This document shows, in pieces, positions 43,957 to 54,611 of a stretch of 64,000 nucleotides of DNA (the stretch's first letter is position 1; every line of letters begins with the position of its first letter). The translations under genes and the position numbers were made by a program. The notes beneath the pieces are model-generated. The model saw only the letters and a list, made by a program, of their open reading frames with translations, did no database searches and was not told where the DNA came from. Source of the stretch: Armillaria gallica (lineage: Eukaryota > Basidiomycota > Agaricomycetes > Agaricales > Physalacriaceae); assembly GCA_037576215.1 (NCBI GenBank), contig JBANDB010000020.1, positions 1,240,001 through 1,304,000 on the forward strand. The letters are read 5' to 3'.

Positions 43957-44640
43957 TTACATAGGATAATATACAAAGGGTCCATACTTATTTAATATTT
44001 TAGAAATACAAAAAATAGCTGCCCATACACTGGGCACAGTTTGATGGCTGGCATTGCACATGTCATCAATGGCGAAGCATCCACCTATATCCAAACCAAT
44101 GGTTTTGGGGTGATCGGACAAGACAAGGTGCCAGTGGGAGGAAGGAGAGGGCCAGGGAGGTGTCGGTGCCCATTTGACAGCGATGACATGGTCCCAGGAG
44201 AGAAAGGACCTTGCAGATGAACCCCCCGGCATTTGAAAATGGGGGTGATGAGAATGGGGTGGTGGTGGCTACGCTGTAGGGGTAAGTATAGGGCAGAAAT
44301 GGTGGCGATGGGAATGAGGTGGCGATGGAAGCATCAGGGGCAGTGGTGCACAGCAGAGTCGTGTTTCCTTACCCAAATAATGGGGGATACACAACCCTGG
44401 GGTGTGTGGAGCACATGGGTGGAGTGGGGGAGGGCACTGGTGGGTTTGGGCAGGGTGGGCAGCGGCGGGCAAGTAAATCGTTGTATGGCTGTAATTCTTG
44501 TGGAATCCATAGCGCCAGAGGGTCCTCCTTTGATGTCCAGAAGGGTGTATTCATTGTCACTGTCATTCGGTGTCAGTGTCCCAATCTTTATCCTGCCATC
44601 CCGCTTGATGTCTCCCACCCTCCTAGATCCTCCATCTCTC
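43957..44640 (-). pseudogene. Coding repeat R6, copy b
   Basis: Inverted relative of 9705-10286. On the minus strand, blocks GRIKIGTLTPNDSDNEYTLL, PTSALPHSTHVLHTP, HDSAV and VKWAPTPPWPSPSSHWH appear in the same order as in copy a, but spread over different frames and interrupted by stops. It then continues IGLDIGG, paralleling VRLDIQD in copy a. The opposite strand is G-rich with GGTGG runs, which produces long spurious plus-strand frames. Confidence 0.5.
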
Positions 44641-45464
44641 CTCTCCTTTCAGGTGAGCCCTCCCCAGGACAATGCCAGGGCCCTGCCTCACAGTAAAAAT
44701 CCACCCGTCCCCATAGTCATCCTCATCATCGTGCTTGATGTTGCCATCCTTGTTGTCAGTTGTGCACTTTGTGGGCCCTCCCATGCCGAGATGGCAGCTG
44801 ATGTCAGATCCCTGGACATATAGTACACTCTCATAGTGTATGAAATTCAGGTGCAGAAGCGATTGGCCCCGATGTCGATGTGGATGCTGCTGGGGCGATG
44901 GGATTGCAAATTTGGGTCAGTTTCTTGGCTCCTGGCAGGTGTCCATGGGTGTAATCAGAGTCGTCGAGCGTGGGGGTCTCCAGGACTATCATTGGAGATG
45001 TTGTTGTATGCTTCTGCCTCGTTCAAGGGCTTACGTGGGTGGTGGTGGAGAAGATGTAGGCTATCTGGGGCTCTTGGGGCCGCTGGATGTGCAAGAAAGA
45101 CTGAAAATCAAGTAATAAGCAATGAAAATAAATAAAACATACCTTGCAATGCAAACACAGCACTATTTGCATGCTATGTGGGCGTCGAGACAAGATGTCA
45201 TGGTGGTCTCTGAGCAAAAAAGAAGCAGCACAGCCACTAAATCGGGGTGCAGATTTTCGGTCCAGGGTGATCGTGCATGCAAAATACATCCTCGGAATCA
45301 TCCTCTGCGAGCACAACCCGCTCCGAGACCCCAGAAATTAACAGGATATATTCATATACTACTTCTCAGTATTATTACCCAGCTTCCTGTATCTTACAGC
45401 CATTGGACCATGAATAATATGCATTTTATTCTATAAATCTGCATTTTTGGACAGCATCAGGAAA
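44641..45464. other. Unassigned; long frames judged compositional
   Basis: Several overlapping frames in both strands over GT-rich sequence, without splice support or motif. Confidence 0.3.
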
Positions 45465-46470
45465 ACCTGCAATTGGTCTTGCCAAGCATAGTCTTGTTTT
45501 GGTCATCTTTCTGCCGCTTTTTCTTGGGTGATCGAGTCTTGGTCTTGGCAACTGGGTCTTTAGTGTCCTTGTCGTCTTGTCACTAGAGCGGTCTCTTTCA
45601 ATTGATTTTTCAGTCATTGGTGGAAATATTGTAGCATAGTTTCTTGGTAATAGTACATTGCACAATCAGTACCAGTAGAGTTCCCATAGTAAAATCATAT
45701 CAAAGACAATGCTGCACCTTGCGGAGGGTCCGGGAGGGAGAGCAAACAGCGGAATAGCAGCAGAGGAACGGAAAATCTGCTTAAGTTCTTTAAACTCCAC
45801 CAGTGGTGCTTGCGCACAGGCCAATCACATCATCTCACATGATGTTGACTTTTCGATCCGGAACTCAATCTGAATTGATCTCCATGTCTCTTCCCTTTTC
45901 TCTCCATCCTTGTTTAAAGAACAACCTTAGCGTTGAACCTTAGCATCAAAATAGCATGTCAAATTTGGGCCAAACATGTATTACACTCTGGCAGGCAAGA
46001 TGTAGGGGTGGTGTGGTGCGTATTGCATCTAGGGATCCTGGATGGGTTAAAATGGGCTTTTCGTATGGTATGTTTCTCTCTTTGGGAGCTGGTTCTTTGA
46101 GCGCTGATATCCTTCTATTCCAGTATGTTACAATCTGTCTGAAGGCAAGTCCCTAGTCCTGGAGATTACTGCTACTCACAGCAGGTACCTGTGATGTGTC
46201 ATTTTTTTAGTGCCAGACTCAGATTCAAACACCATTTAAATTGATCCAGATGACTGCAGTGCCAATGGGACAAGACCTGGCATCATAGAAGGGCCAGGAA
46301 GACTGGAGAGCTGCTCCGGTACGTTTGCTACCCATTTTGGTTTATTATGCCAATTACTTACTATCTGTATGTCATATTTGCATCGTAGACCTACGCCGAC
46401 ATAGGACGTGGGTCTGCATGTGAGATAACTAGGTGGGACATTGCTCTGGCTGGGTATATGGGGATGGTGA
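45465..46470. repeat. Dispersed repeat R2, copy b, with exon-like sequence to its right
   Basis: 45465-45900 matches R2a. Continuing right on the plus strand, IDPDDCSANGTRPGIIEGPG ends at a GTACGT donor near 46319, and TYADIGRGSACEITRWDIAL follows an acceptor near 46388 and ends at a GTGAGT donor near 46468. Exon phases do not join cleanly, so the gene is decayed. Not identified. Confidence 0.4.
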
Positions 46471-47736
46471 GTTCCATTGCTTCGTGAAGTTGACTCTTTG
46501 TAAATTCTTGTTGCACCAATGGGTTACTCATGGGCCTCCATTGTTTAAATACCTTTTCCATATGTTAACTACTGTAGTGTTCATTGTATTACATATATGA
46601 CAATATACTCATATTCTAGTGCTCTCTAAACCGGTCGGAATAGGAAAAGAAAGAAAGATTAATGGTCTTTCTAAGATAGATACAGAGCTTGTCAAGACAA
46701 AATTGTTCTTGACAAGAATATGTACCTCACTTGGGCAAGGCCTTAATCTTTTCATCTTTGCCGTCTTTGCTGTCTTGTGCAAGACCAAAAAGACACAAAA
46801 GACGACTTCTGGGTTTTGCTGATGAGTCTGCCAGCATATACCTTTGTATGCAGTTCCCTGTGTTGTCATACAGAGCCAGACAACCTCAATGAGCAAGAAT
46901 TTACATTTTACTATCCAACCAATGTCTCCAATCCATGGCAATCCAGTAAAGTAGACATCGAAGGAATACTCTGCCATGTTCTCATTTGGTGCATTTTTGT
47001 CTGACCAAACTCATTATTGCAGAGGTAAGTACATTTTCAAGCCAAGACTACTATAAACAAGTGTAGAATATACTTTCTGGAAGTTCATTCTTATTTAAAT
47101 GTGTACTGTGGTGTATAGCTTTTAAAGGGTGGTGAACATACATTTTTTCATCATAATTCACATGTAATTATTCTCGGTGTTTCAATCATGGCCAGAAAAG
47201 CAATAAATGTGACTAAAATGAAGCAGTAGAAGCCACCATTACAATGTCAAAGGCCAGAAAAGTTTTGTGACAGTACAATTATGAGCCATTGGGGTGTGCA
47301 CCCAAATTCCCCCCATTCTGGCAGACTCCAGAGACATCGAAATAATGCTTTTTAACAGAATATATGGGCATTGCAGGGCTACAATGAGGTGGAGTAGGTA
47401 TATCTAAATCTTAAAGTAATAACCAATGCACATGCTACATTGAAATCAAGTGGAATATACTGTCTGCTGTTTCCAAATTTCAGATTTCTACTGTTTTTGA
47501 AAATTGCGGGAGTACCAGATCGGGAACCATAGATTCCCATGGTCAGTACATCAGAGATGATCAAAAACATTGATGAGGATGATGGTATGATCCTGATTTC
47601 CACTGCATGGATGAACAAAGCACATCTGGTGCGTAGCAGCAGGGGAAGATTCACATGTTTCATGATCGGATAACTAATGATGCATCACGAGGATGGCCAT
47701 TTCGCACCATTGCTGGGAGTAACAGCAACTGAAGGA
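46471..47736. other. Unassigned low-CpG stretch
   Basis: Weak frames on both strands (for example 46609-46977 minus, 47379-47663 minus) without recognisable motifs. Confidence 0.3.
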
Positions 47737-47921
47737 TATGTCGGAAATGTCCAAAATAGGTTATAAGGACATATAAGGAACAAGTTTCTGGCTATAAGGT
47801 CCTTATCAGGCATTTTTGGGATAATAAGCCCCATTTCGAGTGATTTTTTGCCGAGCTTGTTCCTTATATGAGCTTATATGGTGATTATTTGGCCAGCAGA
47901 TTTTCGGAACTTTCTGACATA
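47737..47921. mobile_element. 185-bp TA-flanked MITE, largely self-complementary
   Basis: Left end TATGTCGGAAATGTCC and, reversed, right end TATGTCAGAAAGTTCC. Further inside, ATAAGGAACAAG is matched by its complement CTTGTTCCTTAT. Terminal TA dinucleotides fit a Tc1/mariner-type duplication. The unit could fold into one long hairpin. No coding. Confidence 0.65.
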
Positions 47922-48181
47922 TGATTAATACCTATGCTCCCAGCATTTTGATTGATGCATTGGGTCTTATGGACTCTCTGACAAGCCCTAGTGTCTGTCA
48001 AAGTGCACCTGCACCACAATTGTCACCAGCATTGGCAGGCCCACAGTGACAACATTGTGTTACAATGGGTCAAAATTCTCTCCGACAACAATGGATACCA
48101 CCTGGACATTGTCAATGCATTGATGAAGGTCAACACTTGGTATTTAAGTAACTACTCGAGTCTTGAGGGTGTGAGTACCTG

Positions 48182-48913
48182 TAGGGCTGCGCACTGTACC
48201 GTATATGGTATACGGCTGTAAAGCCATGGGCCCAGATGGCAACGGAACAATCTGTACACCGTACCGTATGATAATTTTAAAAGCCTTGTTGGTGTCGGTA
48301 CGGGTACCTTACGGCTGTCTACGGTCGTCGACAACCATGTACCCAAATATAAAATGAATTCACTCCTATAGACTTACTAGAGAGACTTTGCAGCATGACT
48401 TGATGGTTTGAGAGACAAGAAGAGAATCAAAGTGCAAAAGTAACGGAACTTGGGGCTTGCTTAGAGCGGAAGGCACATCAATATCACAAAAGAACTGCAG
48501 AATGAACCTATACAATCAAGTTGAACTGGGCCGGAGGTGTCCCAGACTTAAGGGAAAGTCGCATGTGCCACCCTGAATGCGGACGAGAATTTATGACACC
48601 CTGCCAGACAGGCGTGAACAGTCAAACTGTGAAATAGTGCGATGAAATGGTAAATCCAGGATTGGCTAATCGTTGCATGGCGCCATTTTGCATGATATGC
48701 TTGCTCTAAAAAGGGCTCTAGATAAGATCAAAAATCTGATACAATAAGCCGTATTATGATGTTGTACGGCCGTCTGTAGGGGGTCTTGACGGTGACGGAA
48801 CAGCCATATACCATACCGTATGAATGGTTAGCAGGGTGCTTTCGGCTTCGGCACGTCTTCCATATAACGGTTACCGAAAACCGTACAATATGGTTACAGC
48901 GTGCAGCCCTAAC
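48182..48913. mobile_element. hAT-type MITE with TAGGGCTGC termini
   Basis: Left end TAGGGCTGCGCACTGTACCG and, reversed, right end TTAGGGCTGCACGCTGTAAC, with further CCGTA/TACGG repeats in both subterminal regions. The flanking octamers AGTACCTG (48174-48181) and TGTACCTG (48914-48921) agree at seven of eight positions, as expected of a hAT duplication. No transposase. A fragment of the same family is at 13090-13146. Confidence 0.7.
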
Positions 48914-48921
48914 TGTACCTG

Positions 48922-49921
48922 CTCAAGAGGGTCTGGGAGTCAAACTGCTTGTCTAAGGTGAATACTCTCTGCGATGATGAAATATTCCTATTCATAGGTG
49001 TGCATTGGGTGATGAGACAGTACAATCTGCAATGGGGATAACAGTCATCGTCGGTGTCAAAGCGAGCAAAAAAACAGGTAACGGATGTGACATGTGACAA
49101 GGATACACTGACGACAATCCGTCATGGTGAAATTTCGGACTATTATCGCAATCGTCCACTGCCACCTAAGGTCTTGGACCAGGCTCTTGGTTGGTTTGCT
49201 GTAACGTACTTAGTTTGTCGCAGTAGCTGATTAATTGCAAGCACAGCGAGTAGAATTGACTAACTTTTCTTGTCTTACCCTTGGGCCTTGGCGGGGAAGT
49301 ATCCAAAACACCAGTCATCGATCAGCCAGCTAGATTGATGGCTGTGTCACTGAAGCTGCTGATCGAAGCGCACCGGTATTGCCCCATTTAGTTTGAAGCT
49401 AAATCGTCGTGATGCCCTGTTTGATGGGATGAATTGTTTTCAAAGTTGATAGGGTTGATGCGCAAGCCCTACAGGGATGCTAAGGAGAGTGTGAATCCCT
49501 GCTGTCGTCGTCGCCCCGTCTGAAGGGCCAAATCCCGTGTTGCCTGAGCGAGGCCAAAGCCACATTGTTCGTTGTCCTGCCTGCTGGGGCCGAATCCAGT
49601 TGTACGGTTATTTGTGTGTTGGTTGTGTCATCGGTTGGTTGATTAGTTGTGGGTTATCGGAAGCCGAGGAGAGTCTGCGAATTCAGGGAGTGCAGTGCGT
49701 CGAGTTGGCGAAGACTTGATGCCGTGATCGGACAATTTCCATTCCGGGAGTGATATTCGTGACAACGCGAGGTTTGAAGCGTCACCACCGCCGCCATCAT
49801 TTTTCGTAGCCCAAGAGGCACCGTCAGAGCATTTGGTTGCATGGATGTTGTCTGGATGTCGGATATGGGATTTTTTGGTTGGTTGTGGACATCGCTGAGC
49901 TCGAAGGAGTGTGTGGAATAT
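48922..49921. other. Unassigned; CpG-richer block at about 49300-49800
   Basis: The 49300-49800 block has more CpG than its surroundings and could be a promoter or first-exon relic. A 62-codon minus-strand frame starting at 49842 (MQPNALTVPLGLRKM) is the only candidate. No domain recognised. Confidence 0.3.
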
Positions 49922-50063
49922 TACTGTACTATTTCAATCAATTCGTCAGTCACAGGTCACAAGGCTGAAAAAACTCATCGTAAAAAATCTCCATAAATTG
50001 AAACAAAATTTCTGAGCTCCGTGAGTTCCAAAATTATGACGAATTGATTGAGATAGTACAGTA
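49922..50063. mobile_element. 142-bp TA-flanked MITE
   Basis: TACTGTACTATTTCAATC at the left and GATTGAGATAGTACAGTA at the right are complements with one mismatch, and the match extends through AATTCGTCA, giving arms of about 28 bp. Same outer sequence as the nested MITE at 39991-40465, so both belong to one superfamily using TA targets. Confidence 0.82.
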
Positions 50064-50398
50064 ATGAGCATGTGGCTGTGCGAGCTGCCACGATGTCCAG
50101 TGAGCCCGAGTCATGCTGAGTAAAGGTTTACTAAGAGAAAGTACTAGAAGATACAGAAAGGTATTTAAGTACCTAGATTAGTATACTGTACTCGTTTGCC
50201 TTCTAAGCAAACATAATCTACCTGCTTGGAAGTTGGCAAACGTGCCTGATCACACGGTGCGCGTGTTATCCAACATTTTCCTGATGTCGTCAGACTTCCT
50301 TACCACGCTTCGTGACTCATCGTGGCAACCGAATGGTGCGACACATTATCCATGTCTTCATTAGTTACACCAAACAGCCGTACTCTCACAGCACACTG

Positions 50399-50880
50399 AT
50401 GTCGAACCTCAAGGTCCTTTTCCAGCCCCTTGAACTTCTGCCTATCACCCTCAAGAACAGGATTTTCATGTCCGTCATGACACGTAACCGTTCCCAACAG
50501 GATCAATGTCGAATGCTACGAACACATAAAGCTGAACCTTGTGGCGGGGTATAATGATGTCGGGTATTTCCGTCATCAAAGGGCCGCCAAGACGAGTTTA
50601 TACCTTGGCTGTTCAGTCAAATAGAATGCCGCTTCAAGAAACCTTAGATACGTTCCGGTGCCTCGTAACGGAATCCGACAGGCTCGGAATCGCCTACGCT
50701 GCACTCATGAGATATGCGGAGTCTTTGGATCCTGTTATTGGCGGGACTCGGCGGGGAACGAAGCATGATGTCCTTGGCACGTACGTCCTATTATTGAAGA
50801 ATCCTGCTACGAGGGTGTTCGCGAATGCGTCCTTCACGGGCGAAGAGGCCGTGTAGTATGTTGAGGATGACAGATTCACA
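50399..50880 (+). pseudogene. Second Old Yellow Enzyme copy, internally deleted
   Basis: Starts MSNLKVLFQPLELLPITLKN and reads to TRNRS, then jumps to LNLVAGYNDVG, skipping roughly the middle half of the protein including the catalytic region. It continues NRMPLQETLDTFRCLVTESD and TRRGTKHDVLGTYVLLLKNP, ending at a stop after ASFTGEEAV. Around the 35.84-kb frameshift of the other copy this one keeps the normal three-G run, so the extra G there is a secondary mutation. Flanking sequence (CTTACCACGCTTCGTGACTC) is also shared, so the duplicated block is larger than the gene. Confidence 0.82.
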
Positions 50881-51190
50881 GTAAGAAAAGAGAATAGACG
50901 AAATGGCTGATATTCAAGAGGCTGTCTGAAATCGGAAATCTCAGCGTGAGGAGGCATCAGAAAAAGCACGGAAGACTCACTCGTTACGCAGATATGCTTA
51001 TCTTCTCTAAAAAGGCATCTGTAAATGTACCTCGGCGAGCCTGTTGAAGACCATAAGCTACAGCGGCACACAAAATTAGATTTGCTCCACCGACTGCAAA
51101 CCCCCAACGACACTTTCTCCCCATCACATCTGACATCTTCCTGAACAACGGGCAGGGTACAGAACCGATATTTCGCTGCGACGCTTCCTT
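50881..51190 (-). pseudogene. Decayed gene family R7, inverted copy 5
   Basis: The cleanest piece of the family: ANLILCAAVAYGLQQARRG then TFTDAFLEKISIS, followed by a GTAACG donor-like site. It directly abuts the Old Yellow Enzyme fragment, so the two were probably joined by rearrangement. Confidence 0.5.
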
Positions 51191-53600
51191 TTTGGCCAGT
51201 ATCGAATTTAAGCTTCCTATGCAGAGTCCGTTTAGATGTACCGGTGGAACCGTATCACGGTATTCGCTAGGCAAATATATAGTATATACAAGGGTAGGCT
51301 ACGGAACTCCGAAACCTGGCTTCGAGCACACGGGGTCTCAAAGGGACCGGACCGTGTCTACGCTCCCAACGACAGCCTGGAACCTCGTAATAATTCCTCG
51401 AGCGCATCCGGGGGGGGGGGTCCCGTTTCAACTGCGAACAATCGGACACATTCCACATGACACTTGATCCCCGTCATTGGGTGATCTACACGATTTACTC
51501 TGGCATATCTGGATAAGGTTTGGATTTCACATCCTACTGGCGGTCTTTACATCCACCCCAAATGCCCCCACAATATTTTTAAAACCTCGAATCAGACCTT
51601 TTAATGACCACCGAAGGTAGTTGATCTCAAAAAAGAAACATTGAGTCGGAGGAAGGAACGACTGTGAGATTCTCAGGTCTTCCAATAGGATTGATGGAGT
51701 CCTTCAGACCTATAGCCTTCGCGCTTACTTTATTACTAAGTCTTTTCTGTAGCGGCGGTATGGTGAGTCACTCAGTACAAGATCGCTGTTGTAAGGACCA
51801 TCTCGGAGTCAAAACTCGCAGATCAGCGCTAATTGCAAATTCAATGTCTTAAACATGGGCTCTCAGGCTCTGTTGGATATCTTTCACGGCGAGTCGGAGG
51901 AAGATGCGGTTGTCGTGAAGTCATGTCTACCATGTCAGAAAGAATCATTGTAGTACTATTAAGTATCTGTCAAATCCGTACGGTCTTCTACAAGGTCAGA
52001 AAATGGAGATTTTTTGTAAGACTCAGTAACTCAAAAAATTGGCTCGCACTCATATTTAATTTCATGCAGACACGTATACTCACTGATGGAAATGGAAATG
52101 AACGCATCTGAAGCGCACGTAGATGAAAACTTGAACAAACACTTCCATGCGCCATGCAAACGCAGAGTTCTCTTAGCCCAATCTGGAAGCACGATACCCT
52201 CCGTGGATCACCGTGAAGGTTAATACGCATCAACCACGATCAGGCATTAATGCCCTTCTATTTAATTAACAGACTGCCATAGGAGTGCCGTCGTAATGTA
52301 ATATTCAGTACAACTGCAAGTAGGTGCTAATTAATAATTTGTACTGTAGTCCCTCCCACCTCTAGCACAGGATCCCGCATGCTCTGGTGGTTGCGCGTAT
52401 TCGCGCTCGCTGTTTGGCGCGCCATCCCTTTTCCTTCTGTTCTAAATTTACCTCAACTTCTTTTTTCTCCGATTTCTTGTGCCTCTGGTACTTCTTGGTT
52501 CCTCCGCGGATTTGTTGTCCCTGAGGATATCTATTTTTATATCATCATCGTTGTCCGTCGCTTGGGACGCATCGATTACATGTTCTGGGTTCAGGACATG
52601 TTAGTGATATGTTTTCTGTCATATGTTTTCGATTTTTTCGCTTCCAGCTTTCGCCTAATGATCGCATATCTTGATCGATCCAATATGTCTGTCTTCCGTA
52701 CTTTCTATCTGCTCCAGAACGATTTCGACTGCTGTATTTGTTCAGAAAAAAAAACAATGGTTGATTTTGTGTGCTACGGAAGGGTACGTCACACATAAAA
52801 TCAAACACATACTAACAAGTAACTACTAAACCACAACGAGTAGTCAAATGGATCAATATTCCATTATTTTCGATGGATGCGCGAGCAACACGTCTCTGGA
52901 TGTACTGCTGATGGCTATCCGGAAGATCGGACCGGATGACGGACTCAACGAGAATGCCTCTCGAAACATTGTTTCTACTTATCTGTGTCTAGCAAGGAGT
53001 ATGAGATTGCGATGTAGGACGAAGTTAGGTACCCCAGTTGCAATGCAGTGCTTCTTTGGGAAATACCAGGCCCGGAATATGCAAAATGAATTTTAATCAG
53101 TTTAAAGTCATTACACATGCAGGACTAAGAGCACTATACAGAGTTTACAATGACTGACCGACAACTGTTGTCATCGAAATAATAATGGTTCGACTTCACC
53201 GATTGTCAGGCACCTTCTGAGAATTTGTGCAGTAATCATTTTTCATACATATAGAGCATGAACAACAGCCAAAACCCTAGTATTTATGCTTATCCAAAAT
53301 TAATATCATTACACGCAAGCTATGTCTGAAGCAATTGACCGGCCGGTTCACTATACTGCCGACTGCCGATCACAATTTGAGCGAATAGGATCGCAAGATC
53401 ACTATTAAGTAATCAGCTAATCTCTCGAATCGCTTCCATCCCTACCCATGCGCAAGCCCTCCAACGAGGCCGCACATCCAATAAGCGATGAATGACCACA
53501 CCGTACCTTACCTACAACGTCTCTGACTACCCGCAACGAGCTTTGCTGCCGCCGTTCACCAGTACACAAGCTTATCCCGCAACACATCCCGCATAACCAC
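51191..53600. other. Gene-poor stretch with two unassigned frames
   Basis: 52379-52798 (plus, 139 codons) is hydrophobic in parts (IYFYIIIVVRR) but overlaps a minus-strand lysine-rich alternative. 52848-53096 (plus, 82 codons) starts MDQYSIIFDGCASNTSLDVL. Neither has splice or family support. A short G run lies at 51411-51420. Confidence 0.3.
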
Positions 53601-54100
53601 CTACTGGCCAATCAGCATCAATCCCCGTGCATCACAAAGTTTCAAGTGCTGAACGACACCAAAGATGCAAGAAATTCGAAGATCAAATGCCATCTGGGTG
53701 CACGAAGCCAAGAACAAGCCCAGCAGTCGCCCAGGAGCCCGGCGACAACGATGACAGCAGCAGTAGTGCACGAAGAGGACTGGAAGGCTTGTCTGGGGAT
53801 CAAGGGTGTGTGCGAGGGTGGGGTTTTGCTGTGGGGTCTGAACAGAGGGCTGATGAGGTGAGGGAAGGTGGGAGAACATGAGAGCGGGCGCGGAACGACA
53901 GGGAGATGCCAACGGCCATAACAACGGCAGCTCTCCGAGTGTCGTCCACCAATACAAGTGAACAACGATGGACATGGCACTCCACCAAGACGACAATGAT
54001 ATCGCCACTGACAGTCATTCTGCTTTGCATCTTTTTAGCAGACTGGTCGTTCACGCGCATGAGGGTTCTATCATTTTTATATAGTTCTTGTCATGAATCA
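53601..54100. other. Block with overlapping frames on both strands
   Basis: Minus-strand frames of 135 and 112 codons and plus-strand frames of 71-89 codons all overlap here. None carries a recognisable motif, so the coding strand cannot be decided. The block is richer in CpG than its surroundings. Confidence 0.25.
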
Positions 54101-54611
54101 ATGAAAAGAAAATTACCCTCCCAGGCGAGGAAAATTTTCTCAGTTTTTTTTTTCCTGAACAAAAACAAATTCTAAAAAAAACATATCAATGGAATAACAA
54201 GCAATTCGTTCGGGCTGACATGGTGTTGGTGTTGCAGAATGTCGATCAAAGAATGAGAATCCTTTTGAAACACGAGAAGTGAACGTCAGATCACTTCCGG
54301 AGATTGGAAATTGGTCAATGGGATCATCCTATCCCAGCCTGGCAATATGGCGCACCCTATTTTTAGGGTCTACCCTTGTCGTCGTCTTGCTCAACGAGGT
54401 CGATGCAGTGCACGGTTGTGCACGATGAGCACGCCCTTCAGTCATCTGGATTCCACAGCTGAGTAGCTGAGCCTCCAAAATGTCCCTGCCAAATCTCACT
54501 GTAGGTACAGGTGTTTAATGAATTAGACCTGACTGCGCTTACAAGGGTTTTATACATTATGACTGTATTGGCATTACAGTCGCTAATAGATTAAGGTACA
54601 ATTAACGGGTG

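Noticed and set aside
43957..45135. 196-codon and 99-codon plus-strand frames
   Set aside because: Low-complexity GT/G-rich composition opposite the R6 coding repeat; no splice or motif support.
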